Below the pieces are notes generated by a model, which had not been told where the DNA came from, ran no database searches, and was given only the letters and a program-made list of their open reading frames with translations. This document shows, one piece after another, positions 41,408 to 52,100 of a stretch of DNA of 64,000 nucleotides. How positions within the stretch are numbered: position 1 is the stretch's first letter; each line of letters opens with the position of its first letter. The DNA is from Puniceicoccaceae bacterium (GTDB lineage Bacteria > Verrucomicrobiota > Verrucomicrobiia > Opitutales > Coraliomargaritaceae): assembly GCA_902603705.1 (NCBI GenBank), contig CACKVQ010000002.1, forward strand, positions 1 to 64,000, in the 5' to 3' direction. The translations under genes and the position numbers were made by a program.

Positions 41408-42727
41408 ATGTCTTACAACAAATTCTGGTTACCTGTATATTTATTGTGGCTTACTCTAAAGGTTTGCTCTGCAAATGATCCCCCACAAGAAGTTGAAGCA
41501 CACCTCCCAGAACTTTCTGAATTACTTAAATTTGCTCGGGATCAAGCACCCACCCTAATCGAGCAAGCAATCACGAAGGAAGAAGCGGATGCCCGCCTGA
41601 AGCAAGCTAAGTCAGCCTATTACCCACGTCTTGATCTACTGACTAACTTGGGCTATCGTAAAGATTATCGTAGCGGCGCCGAAGACACAGATAACTTAGG
41701 AATGACTTACAGCGCAGCGCTACGTCGCCCACTCTACCATTGGGGCGCAATTGAGGCAAAAATTGAACAAGCGCGCCTTAGTCATGACAATGCAATCCTC
41801 TATTACTTATACGAGCAGCAACAAACAGAGCGGCAAATTCGTGCTGACTACTTAGCACTCATTCTTGATAATGTAGCACTTCAAAATGAAGAGACGAAAC
41901 AAGTGGTCCTTAAATCCAATCACGAAATTGAACAAATTAATTTTGAAGCCGGTAAAACCAGCGCGCTAGCTTACAAAAAAAGTGAAGTGAATTTAAAAAA
42001 ATCACTTCTTACAATCGAACGCATCCAACTCTCTAAAAAGCGTATTCTAGAGCGCTTTCAGCAATACGCGGGCTGGAGCGGATCAAATGCAACACCTATC
42101 GAGATTCCTGCTATCGATACCACAACTACCACTCAATGGTTATTAGAGCAGCGGGATGCTCTTACGGACAGTAATTGGATCTACAACACTAAGCCAGCTC
42201 TGCTACAAATAAATGCGATCCAACATCAGAAAGAAGAACTTACACAAATCAAAGCACGACAAAAGCCACTCATTGATACCTCGGTAACTGCAAGCCAGAG
42301 ACAAACCAATACATCCCTACGTAATAATGTAGATACCTTCTCTGTATTTGGAGGTTTACGAGTAAGCTGGAATATTTTTGATGGCTTTGAAACTCACCAC
42401 GAGGAAATGGAAACGCTCGCTAAAATCAGGCGGCTGGAATATGGATTTGATCTACTTGATGATAAATTCAGACTTCAAGCAAATGAAGTGCTAGACTCAC
42501 TACTATTTCAAACGCGCAGTTTAGAGCTATCGGAAGCAAAACACGAAGTAGAAACTGCTGAATATGGACTACAAAAAGAAGCGCTTCAAACTGGTCGAAT
42601 TACAGCAGCTCAACTTCGTAGCGATTCGCTTGACTACAATAAATCAAAATTAGCCCTACTTAAGGCGCGCGCTAATCTACACATTGGATTATCAGATTAT
42701 TTAGATCTCGTATCCCCAATAAGATAA
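41408..42727 (+). CDS. TolC-family outer-membrane efflux protein
   Basis: A 439-residue trimeric outer-membrane channel subunit. A short signal peptide (FWLPVYLLWLTLKVCSA) is followed by the two OEP repeats: helical LPELSELLKFARDQAPTLIE, with DARLKQAKSAYYPRLDLLTN, and later GLRVSWNIFDGFETHHEEME with LQKEALQTGRITAAQLRSDS. These are the family's typical helix and strand segments. It heads an operon with a membrane-fusion protein, MacB-like permease and ATPase, so it is the outer-membrane exit of a tripartite ABC efflux or export machine. It is divergent from the polysaccharide operon. Confidence 0.88.
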   Translation: MSYNKFWLPVYLLWLTLKVCSANDPPQEVEAHLPELSELLKFARDQAPTLIEQAITKEEADARLKQAKSAYYPRLDLLTNLGYRKDYRSGAEDTDNLGMTYSAALRRPLYHWGAIEAKIEQARLSHDNAILYYLYEQQQTERQIRADYLALILDNVALQNEETKQVVLKSNHEIEQINFEAGKTSALAYKKSEVNLKKSLLTIERIQLSKKRILERFQQYAGWSGSNATPIEIPAIDTTTTTQWLLEQRDALTDSNWIYNTKPALLQINAIQHQKEELTQIKARQKPLIDTSVTASQRQTNTSLRNNVDTFSVFGGLRVSWNIFDGFETHHEEMETLAKIRRLEYGFDLLDDKFRLQANEVLDSLLFQTRSLELSEAKHEVETAEYGLQKEALQTGRITAAQLRSDSLDYNKSKLALLKARANLHIGLSDYLDLVSPIR

Positions 42728-42752
42728 TAAGAAAATTTTAATAGATTACTTT

Positions 42753-43859
42753 ATGCGCTCTTCAAAACTATTTTATCTTTTTCTAATTTTAACTGGTATT
42801 CTTATAGTGCTCTTTTCTGTTAGACGCAGTCTAAGCCATTTAGTCGAAGCCGAGACTGTAACACGTACGAACGCCCTCGATGCAGTACCCGCAATCGTAC
42901 AAGTACGTAGTGATTACACCTTTACTTTAAGTAGCGAAGAAGGTGGGCGCGTGGCACGCTCTAGCCTAGAACTCGGTGCTATCATCAACAAGGGTGCACT
43001 GGTACTTGAGATCGATCCTGCTGACCTTCTAATTACAGCTTCGATATTACAATCAGACATTAGCAATCTTACAGCACGTATGGGCCTTAGAAGTGCTCTG
43101 GAAGATGCTTTACAAAAACAGCAAGAAGACCTTAAAAACTATGAGCGTTTATATGCAGCTGGCAACTATCCGGAGCTCGAGATAAAGCGAAAAAGGCGCG
43201 CATACAAAGTCTTCGAAGAGAGTCAAGAGTTAGACCGCCTGAAAAAAGTCCAGGCATTACAAGGTTTGCAAAATAGGCTTCAACTCATCGATCGTCGTAT
43301 AGAGAAAACTAGGGTTTATGCTCCTACTAGCGGTATAGTCACTACCATCTATGCTTATCCAGGAGAGCTCATCAATGCAGGCAACCCACTGGCAGAAGTT
43401 ATCAGTCAGGCAGTCGTTGTAGAAGCAAAAGTCAATGAGGAAAATTTTTCTGGTATTAGCACTGGGCAAGCTGTGAACGTGCGACTTTTAACTTATGGTG
43501 ATCATCTCTTCTCAGGAGAAATAACCCAAGTATTACCGACCGCAGATGAAGTGAAGCAGCAATATACAGTACTAATTGAACTAGACATTGATCCAAAGCT
43601 TCTAATTCCAGGACTCTCAGGAGAGGCAAGTATTATACGACGCAAAGTTGCGAATGCTTTAGTCATTCCAAGCCGCGCGCTCTTGGGGGAGCATGTATTT
43701 AAAGTTATCAGTAATAGAGCAATCCTAACACCGGTAAAAATAGGCGTGCGCGGCCTCAATCATGTAGAAATCAAAGACGGTCTTGATGACGGCGATGTCA
43801 TTATTACTGACGATATGGGATCCCTTAAAGACGGAGACCTCATTCGTGTTAAGAATTAA
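42753..43859 (+). CDS. Periplasmic membrane-fusion protein (HlyD/MacA type)
   Basis: A 368-residue adaptor with an N-terminal membrane anchor (LFYLFLILTGILIVLFSV). Order: barrel-sandwich half at about 55-90 (GGRVARSSLELGAIINKGAL), helical hairpin ~95-180 rich in Gln/Leu/Lys, second lipoyl half (VYAPTSGIVTTIYAYPGELI), then beta-barrel (VVVEAKVNEENFSGISTGQA) and the membrane-proximal domain (PGLSGEASIIRRK, VIPSRALLG). It links the permease to the TolC-like channel. The ATG has no Shine-Dalgarno site. The substrate is not evident. Confidence 0.88.
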   Translation: MRSSKLFYLFLILTGILIVLFSVRRSLSHLVEAETVTRTNALDAVPAIVQVRSDYTFTLSSEEGGRVARSSLELGAIINKGALVLEIDPADLLITASILQSDISNLTARMGLRSALEDALQKQQEDLKNYERLYAAGNYPELEIKRKRRAYKVFEESQELDRLKKVQALQGLQNRLQLIDRRIEKTRVYAPTSGIVTTIYAYPGELINAGNPLAEVISQAVVVEAKVNEENFSGISTGQAVNVRLLTYGDHLFSGEITQVLPTADEVKQQYTVLIELDIDPKLLIPGLSGEASIIRRKVANALVIPSRALLGEHVFKVISNRAILTPVKIGVRGLNHVEIKDGLDDGDVIITDDMGSLKDGDLIRVKN

Positions 43860-43893
43860 TAGGCACAGGGTTTTCACGCTTTTCACCTAACAA

Positions 43894-45135
43894 ATGAAAA
43901 CAAATCTTCAGATTGCACTTCGCTTCTTACTCTCTCGTAAGCGTGCCATGCTGATGAGTCTAGGCGGCATAATTTTTGGAGTCGGGTTTTTTATAATTAC
44001 CCAGGCACAAACCTCTGGATTTGAGCGATTTTTCATTAAGACTATCTTAGGTGTAAATGGAATGGCGCGAGTGGAAGATCGCTACCAGTCGACCATGCGT
44101 AGCATGCAAGCAGATAAAGGCTCAAAGTTTCGCGTTAATCTAGACGATAGCGTCAAGTATATATCTGGAGTGCAGTTCCCCCAACAAATAATGAATGCCA
44201 TACATCGCTTCCCAGATGTCGTGGCAACTGCTCCAGTTATTCGCGGCAGTGCCATGTTAATAGCTAACTTTAAAGAGCAAGATTGTAAGCCGTATGGGAT
44301 CGATACCCGGCAGCATTTTAGAGTCTCTGACTTGGGAGAGCAAATCATTCAAGGATCGATTAAAGCATTTCAAGATAACCCTTATGGAGTCCTTATAGGG
44401 GAACGACTTGCAAGGAGAATAAACCTACTGCCTGGTGATACCTTGCTTTTACAAGCACGCGGGGTTTCGCACCGCTACCGGGTCGCAGGAATATTTGAAA
44501 CTGGTGTCGAGCAAGTCGATAAAGAGCGGGTCTACATGCATCTGCCTGCATCGCGCACCTTATTACAACGACCAAGCGGCGCTTCCTTTATACAAATTAA
44601 TTTAGACGACCCAGATAAAGCGCCTGAATTTTCTGCACGTTTGGGCCCGGTCTTATCACACTCCGTGATGAGCTGGCAGCGCCGTGAAAAGACCTGGTTG
44701 CAAGTCTTCGCAGTGCTGCGTATATCCTCAGCACTCACGGTATCTACAATTATTCTTATTTCAGGGCTGGGTATGTTTAACACCTTAGTGATGATCATAA
44801 TTGATAAGACTCGTGAGATTGCCATCCTACGATCAATGGGTTATACTAGGAGTGATATCACACAGATCTTTATGCTCCAAGGCCTCTTGGTATTAGGGGC
44901 TGGGATTGTACTTGGCTGGGCTTTTGCTGCCAGTGCCACCTACGGGCTATCCCAGTTACCAATACGTATTAGGGGTATATTCACTACAGATTCTTTCATA
45001 GTTAATTGGGATGTCAGTCATTACGTTTGGGCTGGGGTCATCGCCGCAGTCATTGTGTCTATCGCATCCTACTTTCCCGCACGACGTGCAGCACGCCTCG
45101 AACCGGGTGCTGTAATTAGAGGAAGCAGTAGCTAA
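43894..45135 (+). CDS. MacB/FtsX-type ABC transporter permease
   Basis: A 413-residue permease with the FtsX/MacB topology: one helix near residues 16-35 (KRAMLMSLGGIIFGVGFFII), a large periplasmic domain (~45-265), then three C-terminal helices (STIILISGLGMFNTLVMIII, LVLGAGIVLGWAFAASATYG and VWAGVIAAVIVSIASYFPAR). The segment DKTREIAILRSMGYTRSDIT is the cytoplasmic coupling motif of the family. No ATPase domain is fused; the separate ATPase follows 5 bases later. Such mechanotransmission-type permeases drive export of periplasmic substrates or lipoproteins through the TolC channel. Confidence 0.9.
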   Translation: MKTNLQIALRFLLSRKRAMLMSLGGIIFGVGFFIITQAQTSGFERFFIKTILGVNGMARVEDRYQSTMRSMQADKGSKFRVNLDDSVKYISGVQFPQQIMNAIHRFPDVVATAPVIRGSAMLIANFKEQDCKPYGIDTRQHFRVSDLGEQIIQGSIKAFQDNPYGVLIGERLARRINLLPGDTLLLQARGVSHRYRVAGIFETGVEQVDKERVYMHLPASRTLLQRPSGASFIQINLDDPDKAPEFSARLGPVLSHSVMSWQRREKTWLQVFAVLRISSALTVSTIILISGLGMFNTLVMIIIDKTREIAILRSMGYTRSDITQIFMLQGLLVLGAGIVLGWAFAASATYGLSQLPIRIRGIFTTDSFIVNWDVSHYVWAGVIAAVIVSIASYFPARRAARLEPGAVIRGSSS

Positions 45136-45140
45136 ATAAA

Positions 45141-45818
45141 ATGAGTACAGTACTAAGAACTGAACAGCTAAACCGCTATCTTGGAGAAGGTGCTAATCGC
45201 GTCCATGCCCTATGCGATGTCGATCTTACTGCGGAAGCAGGTAAGACCTATGCAATTGTTGGACACTCTGGATCTGGAAAGTCTACGCTACTCTATCTCC
45301 TTGGGCTACTGGATCAGCCAGACTCAGGTACTATTGAACTTGCTGGAAAACAAACTGGACAACTAAAGGACGATGCGCGCACTGCCCTACGCAATCAGTA
45401 TCTGGGCTTCGTCTTTCAATTTCACTTTCTGATAAAAGAATTTACAACCCTTGAAAACATTACGATTCCGATGCGGAAGTTGGGACGATGGAGTAAAGAA
45501 GAAATGGCTGATCGCGGTATGTCGCTACTCAAAAGTGTCGGGCTAGAAGATAAATACAAACGACTCGGAAATGAATTATCTGGCGGAGAACAGCAACGTG
45601 TCGCTATTGCTCGCGCCCTAGCTAATGAGCCTGCTATATTGCTAGCTGATGAGCCGACAGGCAACCTCGACCAGAACAATGCGGACCGCGTCTTTGGCCT
45701 ACTAAGCGCTATCTCTCACGAACGAGGTAATGCCTTTATTATGGTTAGCCATAACCGAGAACTCGCGCAGCGCTGCGATGTAGTTTTTCCAATGGAGGAC
45801 GGTTACTTAAAAGTATAA
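45141..45818 (+). CDS. ABC transporter ATP-binding protein, MacB/LolD type
   Basis: A 225-residue ATPase with a complete motif set: Walker [19 protein letters not shown]-loop [18 protein letters not shown], signature [17 protein letters not shown], Walker [14 protein letters not shown] and the H-loop MVSHNREL. The [16 protein letters not shown] phrase is typical of the LolD/MacB/FtsE class, and the partner is the permease directly upstream. It starts 5 bases after the permease stop. With the TolC and fusion proteins it forms a four-gene export machine. Confidence 0.93.
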   Translation: MSTVLRTEQLNRYLGEGANRVHALCDVDLTAEAGKTYAIVGHSGSGKSTLLYLLGLLDQPDSGTIELAGKQTGQLKDDARTALRNQYLGFVFQFHFLIKEFTTLENITIPMRKLGRWSKEEMADRGMSLLKSVGLEDKYKRLGNELSGGEQQRVAIARALANEPAILLADEPTGNLDQNNADRVFGLLSAISHERGNAFIMVSHNRELAQRCDVVFPMEDGYLKV

Positions 45819-45869
45819 CTAAGATAGAATTTGAATACCTCTACTAACTTTACATCATAACTTAACACT

Positions 45870-46097
45870 ATGAATAATGCCCTCTATCATCTCCGTTTTG
45901 TTGCATATCTCTTACTACTTCTTGGCTTTGGCCTACTCTTGCGCAACCTACTGCTGTCCTATGACGCATTTAATCCCAGTTATTTAGGCTACTACCTTAA
46001 ACAGGAAGTCATTTCCCCCATAATCTTTATCTTGTGCGGAATGTTCACTAGACTAGCCGCACAGCCAATCGCTAAATGGCTAACTAAAGATAGTTAA
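45870..46097 (+). CDS. Small membrane protein, unknown function
   Basis: A 75-residue protein with two predicted membrane helices (LRFVAYLLLLLGFGLLLRNLL and VISPIIFILCGMFTRLAAQ), joined by a short periplasmic loop with Asn/Tyr. It lies 51 bases behind the ATPase and 6 bases before the heparinase-family gene, in the same orientation. No family is recognised. It could be an accessory part of the exporter or an unrelated membrane protein; the tight spacing to the lyase gene suggests a shared transcript. Confidence 0.6.
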   Translation: MNNALYHLRFVAYLLLLLGFGLLLRNLLLSYDAFNPSYLGYYLKQEVISPIIFILCGMFTRLAAQPIAKWLTKDS

Positions 46098-46103
46098 CTT
46101 GCC

Positions 46104-47942
46104 ATGGTGTTTTCAGCAGTTCAATCGAAATATCTACTATATCTTAGTTCGATAGCTCTTTTTATAGGACTTACCACTGGACAGGCAGAATTGATTGATC
46201 GGACGCTAAGATTAGCTGATAGAAATGTACTCAATTCTGCGAAAAATGCACTTAATGATCAGTTCACATTTCAGGGCGTTACTGGAAGCCCATTAAAAAT
46301 AAATCATGAAAGTGATGGTTACGACTGGCAGCATCGCGGTCCGAAGGAGGATAAAGAGTGGGCCTGGTTTTTGAATCGTCACCATTATTTTGAAGACCTT
46401 TATCGCGCCTACAAGAGCACTAATGAGAAAGTTTATGCTGAAAAGATATTTAGTATTTTAGGCGATTGGCTAGAGACTCATGCGTCACCCCCATATAGCA
46501 TTAGTTTTTCCAGTGCATGGCGACCGTTAGAAGTGGCACGCAGAATTTTAGAAAGTTGGGACATTATTTATTTATGCCTGTGGAATGACCCGTACTTCCC
46601 AGATCAACTGCGTGATCGATTTATAAATAGTCTCCAGTCTCATGGCGATTATCTGTTAAAAAATCATGCTCTTTATGGCAATCATCTTATTACCGAGATG
46701 CTTGCACTACTTAAAGTATCTATACTCTTAGCTGATACAAAACAAGCAGGGCACTGGAAAAGTTATGCTCTTAGTAAACTAGACGAGCAGTACGAAAAAC
46801 AAGTCTATCCCGAAGGAGCGCATAAGGAATTGTCCAGTCATTACCAGCGCGTTGTTTCTCTTAATTTCCAGCACTTACTCGTACTACTTAAGCATTCTGG
46901 TGAGACCGAATTAATCGAAAAGTGGCAAGATAAAGTCGAGCGCTTATGGATATACTTTTCTCAAATTCGCAAGCCTGATGGTTACGCCCCACTCAATAAT
47001 GATTCAGACCTAGAAGATGTTGCGGAGCTTCTCCCCAAAACGACTCGTGCCGACTACAATAAAACTAGCTCTACAGTTTATTTCCCTAATGCGGGTCAAG
47101 TTATCTTTCGCGGAGATGATTCTGTAGATAACCCTCAGTCATGGGCTTTCTTTGATATAGGCCCGCGTGGAACAGACCACCAACATGATGATTTTTTACA
47201 TCTATCCATTAGTCATGGCTCCAGTAATTTTTTAGTAGATAATGGCCGATATACCTACCAACCAGGATCATGGCGAGATTATTTTAAGGGCCCTAGAGCG
47301 CACAATATTATAGAAGTCGTCGGGCTACGTCCTCAGCAGATGCCAAAAGAAAGTATCGGTCCACTGTTAGGGACTGGTTATGCAGAGGGTGAGAATTGGA
47401 CTGCCGCTTGGGGCGAACAAAATTTTCAAAATTCTTTTGGGAAACATCAAGCCAGCTGGCAAAGATCAGTTATCAACTTAACCGATATTGGGATACTAGT
47501 AGTCGATCGTATCATCACATTCTCCCCTCAGAAAGTACGGGGCTATTGGCATGCAGCGCCTAATTGTAATTGGCAAATCAACGAGCCTAATTATCAGCTA
47601 CTTGATGGCTTAAATAAACTACAGATCTCGGCCTATAATAACTCTATCTACGAATTCGATCTCGTAGTTATTGAGGGACAAATAAGCCCAGAGGTCCAAG
47701 GTTGGCATAGTAAACGTTTTAACGAAAAGATAGAAGCACCTACTCTAGTCTACCAAAGTAAAATCGACCAACCTGCGGTATTTACATGGCTTTTTTCTCC
47801 AAGCGATAATCAGTCTGAGCTAAAAGCAATCGTAGAATCTGCCCAAGGTGCCTTAGAAATCAATCTAAGCACTAAAAACAGTAATTATAATATATGGCTA
47901 CAAACAGCCACCGCAAAACAAGCTTTTGAATTTCGATACTGA
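46104..47942 (+). CDS. Heparinase II/III-family polysaccharide lyase
   Basis: A 612-residue exported enzyme. A signal-like hydrophobic stretch lies at residues ~10-27 (LLYLSSIALFIGLTTGQA). An alpha-toroid domain follows (about 40-330) with KNHALYGNHLITEMLAL and VYPEGAHKELSSHYQRVV, which hold likely catalytic His and Tyr residues. The C-terminal heparinase II/III beta-sandwich has DIGPRGTDHQHDDFLHLSIS, FLVDNGRYTYQPGSWRDYFK and RAHNIIEV. These enzymes break uronic-acid polymers by beta-elimination. Near an exporter and glycan genes it may trim or remodel the organism's own surface polymer, or degrade external alginate-like or glycosaminoglycan material. Confidence 0.85.
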   Translation: MVFSAVQSKYLLYLSSIALFIGLTTGQAELIDRTLRLADRNVLNSAKNALNDQFTFQGVTGSPLKINHESDGYDWQHRGPKEDKEWAWFLNRHHYFEDLYRAYKSTNEKVYAEKIFSILGDWLETHASPPYSISFSSAWRPLEVARRILESWDIIYLCLWNDPYFPDQLRDRFINSLQSHGDYLLKNHALYGNHLITEMLALLKVSILLADTKQAGHWKSYALSKLDEQYEKQVYPEGAHKELSSHYQRVVSLNFQHLLVLLKHSGETELIEKWQDKVERLWIYFSQIRKPDGYAPLNNDSDLEDVAELLPKTTRADYNKTSSTVYFPNAGQVIFRGDDSVDNPQSWAFFDIGPRGTDHQHDDFLHLSISHGSSNFLVDNGRYTYQPGSWRDYFKGPRAHNIIEVVGLRPQQMPKESIGPLLGTGYAEGENWTAAWGEQNFQNSFGKHQASWQRSVINLTDIGILVVDRIITFSPQKVRGYWHAAPNCNWQINEPNYQLLDGLNKLQISAYNNSIYEFDLVVIEGQISPEVQGWHSKRFNEKIEAPTLVYQSKIDQPAVFTWLFSPSDNQSELKAIVESAQGALEINLSTKNSNYNIWLQTATAKQAFEFRY

Positions 47943-48003
47943 TTTGGATATTACCAAATTAAAAATAAGTTTTAAAACGTCCGATTACATGAAGGGATAC
48001 CTC

Positions 48004-49134
48004 CTAGTTTCCAGATAGGGATCCTATGTACCGTATGTATTCTTCTAGTAACCGATTCGGATCAAAGTGCTCAAGAGCATGCTCTCTAGCGCAATGACCA
48101 TAATGATTTCGTACTTTCTCATCCTCGAGAAGTGTTTCGATTGAATCTGCCATAGCCTGAGCGTCTGCAGCAGGTACTAGCAGTCCGCTCTGCTGGTGCA
48201 GAAAGGCTTCCCCCACCCCAGCCACATCGTAAGCAACTGCGGGCAAGCCAGCAGCTTGAGCCTCAATTAAGGCATTTGGCAAACTATCCCGAAGTGAAGT
48301 GGAAGCAATGAGATCACTCGCTCGAAAAATATCGTTAAGCTGACCAACCTTTCCTAAAAAGCGAATTTCTCGATCGAGGACCAGGCGGCTGGCCAAACGC
48401 TGACAATTGCGTAGACAAGGCCCTTCTCCAGCGAATACCAGCTGCGTACCGGCGGGTAGCTTTTTATCAGCAAGCAGGCGGATTAGCCCTTCTTGGTTCT
48501 TCCCAGGAACGAAGTGCGCGACCATGGAAACTACAGGCCTAGTAGGATCTAGGCCTAAGGATATTCGTGCATTTCTTTGGTCTGCAGAGGTATTGCATAA
48601 AGTACTCAATTCTGGGCGAAGTAATGCATTTACCATGGTATGCAAATTTCCATCTACTACGCCGGTGATCCTGGCGACTCGCCGTCTCGCCCACTGCGAA
48701 TTAACTAAAACCAAATCTGCTGTTGCCAAGGTCTTTCGGTAAGCAGCAGGTAACCTTCTGTTCGTCCGGCAAGTAGCTATTAGAGAGATTTTTGGTATCT
48801 GCTGCTTAATTTGGTACCCGCAGCAATTTGCCAACCGCCCAAAGCATATAACTAAATCAGCCTGCTCCATTTTGGCCCACCGGATGAATCGGCTTTGAGC
48901 CATCGGCAGACCAAAGACTTCAAAAAATCGCTCGGCATAGCTCGATTGCCTATGATTAGGAAATAAACTGTAAAGTCTTGTTTCATAACCAGCACCTTGG
49001 AGGGCACCAAGCAACCAATTCGCGTGCGCTTCTGTTCCGCCTCCTTGGCTACGTCCCAATAAGAGGATTATTTTCACACGACAGAGTCTACTGATTATGT
49101 AAGTATATAAGATAGGGATATTAATATCCCTCAA
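48004..49134 (-). CDS. GT4-family glycosyltransferase
   Basis: A 376-residue GT-B enzyme from the ATG at 49134. The first Rossmann strand begins VKIILLLGRSQGGGTEAHAN, so a GTG at 49077, giving a start 19 codons later, is an attractive alternative. The C-terminal half has VSMVAHFVPGKNQEGLIRLL, LVFAGEGPCLRNCQRLASRL and DSLPNALIEAQAAGLPAVAY with VAGVGEAFLHQQSGLLVPAA, the GT4 pattern with its paired Glu. Composition is more GC-rich than the neighbours, which could hint at a separate origin. It is the last gene of the minus-strand group behind the secretin operon and converges with the heparinase-type gene. Confidence 0.85.
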   Translation of the reverse strand: MRDINIPILYTYIISRLCRVKIILLLGRSQGGGTEAHANWLLGALQGAGYETRLYSLFPNHRQSSYAERFFEVFGLPMAQSRFIRWAKMEQADLVICFGRLANCCGYQIKQQIPKISLIATCRTNRRLPAAYRKTLATADLVLVNSQWARRRVARITGVVDGNLHTMVNALLRPELSTLCNTSADQRNARISLGLDPTRPVVSMVAHFVPGKNQEGLIRLLADKKLPAGTQLVFAGEGPCLRNCQRLASRLVLDREIRFLGKVGQLNDIFRASDLIASTSLRDSLPNALIEAQAAGLPAVAYDVAGVGEAFLHQQSGLLVPAADAQAMADSIETLLEDEKVRNHYGHCAREHALEHFDPNRLLEEYIRYIGSLSGN

Positions 49135-49163
49135 TAGTATAGATCTGCAAATTCAATTCTGAA

Positions 49164-52100
49164 TTAAGGCCTTACTAGCTGCCATTGCTCGGTATCGAAG
49201 TAGTAGAGCCAGGCACCCGAGGCATCCGCTTCTGCAGGTAACAGATAAGTCCATGTCTTTCGACTCTGGCTCGAATGATAATAGAAGCCATTTAAGCCAG
49301 AACCAGACCATAACCATGCCTTTAACTTATCAGAATAGAACCAAGCTGCAGAAGAAGTACTAGCAGAAGCCTCATATACCCAGCCAAGCCTCCAACTGTA
49401 AACCCAATTACTACTCTCCGAAGGCTTATTGAACATACCAAACCATGAGGAATCGTACCAGTCGGAACCTAAGGAGCTAGCACTGGCTAATGCAGATGAT
49501 ACAGATCCTCCAGATAGAATCCTTTCTAAAGCTTGTACTAATGACATACCGCTGTAGCTGGCTACTAGTTCATCGGTTGGATTAACCTCAAGGAAAGCAT
49601 TAATTGCTAGTGCAATTCTGAGGTCATCTATTGGGGAATTTGGCATTTCATAGAGGTGTAAATTTGATAGCGGCAAGCCACTTGGCCCTATTAGACCACT
49701 AGTATCATTATCTAAAGCGAACTGCGTATAATAAGTTATTTTATCGCCTTGGTATCCAGGCACTGTTCTATCGTTTATAGTGGTATCCGCGCCCGCTAGT
49801 ACATCGCTTAAGCGTATCTGACTCTGAGGACTTAAAGTGACCCCATGTTTGTTGAAGAAAACTTGCTGAAGAAATCCTAAATCCGTATTTAAAGAGCTAA
49901 ATCGACTCTCATACTCTGGTAATAAAGCGTTTGTCAGAGCATTAGCATCGCTTCCCTGACTGAGATCTATAATAGCTTGAGCCAGCTCCTCCTTGTCAGG
50001 CCATTCTCCCGTCATAGTGCGGTAGATCAGACCAGCTATTTCCGAATTCTCTGCGGAATAAGAATTTAGTAATGTAGCGATATAAGATGCTCGGGTCTGA
50101 CCAGAACTGTTGAGTATTCGGAGCCCGTCTTCTATCTCATTATCAGTAGGAGCACGTCCAAAAAGACGCTGAAAGGCATCATTAAGAAAATCACGATCAT
50201 TATTAGCTATGTCAACCGGGACTATATCGAAAGTAAGACTCTCTGAAAAGACGCTTCGTGTCAGGGTACTGCTCGCCGACCTGAGATTATATGTAGCCTG
50301 GGCTGTAATGGTAGTGGTACCAGCCGATGCAAAAGTATACCTATGTTCGAAAGCATCGGTATTATTTGAGATATCTTCCGTAACATAAGCAACGACCCCA
50401 TTAACAAGATATCTAACGCTAGATAGCTCAAAACTTTCAGTGAACTGCGCGCTGTTAGCTGTATCAAGAATATTACTTTTAAGAGTTATTCCATCGCCAA
50501 CCGAGTAAGTATCCCCGTTAGTTACGCCTGGAGTTACCAATTGCAGTAATGTAGTCTCGTACGGTGAGACAGTAACTGCCACATTTACTACATCAGAGGA
50601 CTCTACGTTTGGGTTTCCATTTGAGTCTTCATGCTTGTCTGTCACTTTTGCAAAAATACGTAAGTTTTCATCTGACGTTGGTTGGTATAGCACTGAGAAA
50701 GGGGCTTGATTATCAAGCCCTACAGATTCTCCGTTTACAAAGAATTCAACCGTATCAACCCCAGAGCTACCATATAAGTTTGTTGATTCATCAAAGCCAA
50801 ATGCACCAGCATTCAGAAATACAGGTGAGCTAAAGTCTATAGTAGACCCATCGGTCGGGTTTGTAATCACAACAAATGGTGGGTTAGGATCAACTTCTAA
50901 AATAGGCGCTATTGTAGGTATAGAGTGCAGAAAGACATCACGCTTATTATTATCATCCAGTGGTCGCTGATTATTTTGTGTAAAGCGCAAACCACCAGTA
51001 TTAGTAGAGTCACTAGCAAAAGCGATGAATCGTCCATCCGCACTAAATGCCGGAACACGGCTCGAACCACTAGAACCGCTGCCAGTTACTTCAATTGTAG
51101 GTCCACCAAATTGATTAACACTAGCACAAACTGTATCTGTGTTTCCTGGAGTATCGAGAGCACCCGAACTATCAATATCTCTATCAATATAGTATACTTT
51201 TGAGCTTCCAGTACTAATAGAACGAATAATCTCACCCGTACCTGGCGTTCCAGTGGTTGGATTAATTGCAGTGTCATCGGATTTGATAAATCGCGTATCT
51301 GCTGAAGCCACTGATATGCTATTAACAAGAGATCGAAAAGCAACCTTTACACCCGTACGATCTAGTGAGGGTTGCCTGCTTCCGAAGGCCACGCCAAGTT
51401 CATAACTTTCAGTAAATATCCCTGTTTGAGTACCCCCATCAGACATCCCCGTCACCTCTATTATTGCTGAATTCACTGGATTCACTGGGGTATAAACTAT
51501 AGCCTGATTCCCTAGAGCTCCAGGGATTTCGTTGTACAACATTATGGATGGAGTGTGTCCGGCAGGGTCTGATGCATATGCAACGATGTTAAGATTAGAT
51601 GCATTAATAGCTGCAACTAAATTGCTCCTTGTCTCCCCAATGTTAGCCCCAATGGCTACATTAACACCAAAAACAAAAACGGCATTAGTACTCCCATCAC
51701 TAAGGGCTATTCGATCAAATGGTGACGGCTGGTTTAATGCCAAATTATCAGCTCTATTGTCTAAATCAACGTCACTAAAAGTAATTGTGCCATACGATGC
51801 CTTCGGATTACTCAAACTTACGCGCTTGGTCGAAGGTACTAATAGATCAGGATCAAAGTTGCGCACGAAGATATCAGATACATTATTGGTATCATTAGCG
51901 ACTAGATTAGTAGCTAATGATGAGAAGGCAATTTGTAGGCCATACTCTGGAGTTGCTTTACCACCGTTAATAGCGGGTTGATCACTATCTCCATTTCCAG
52001 CTGCTGTTCCTAAATCGTTTAGGCTGACCAACGAGATATCGCCGCTTGGAACTCCGTTCACTATGTCGCGCATCCAGATTTGCGAAAGTCCATTTGCTAG

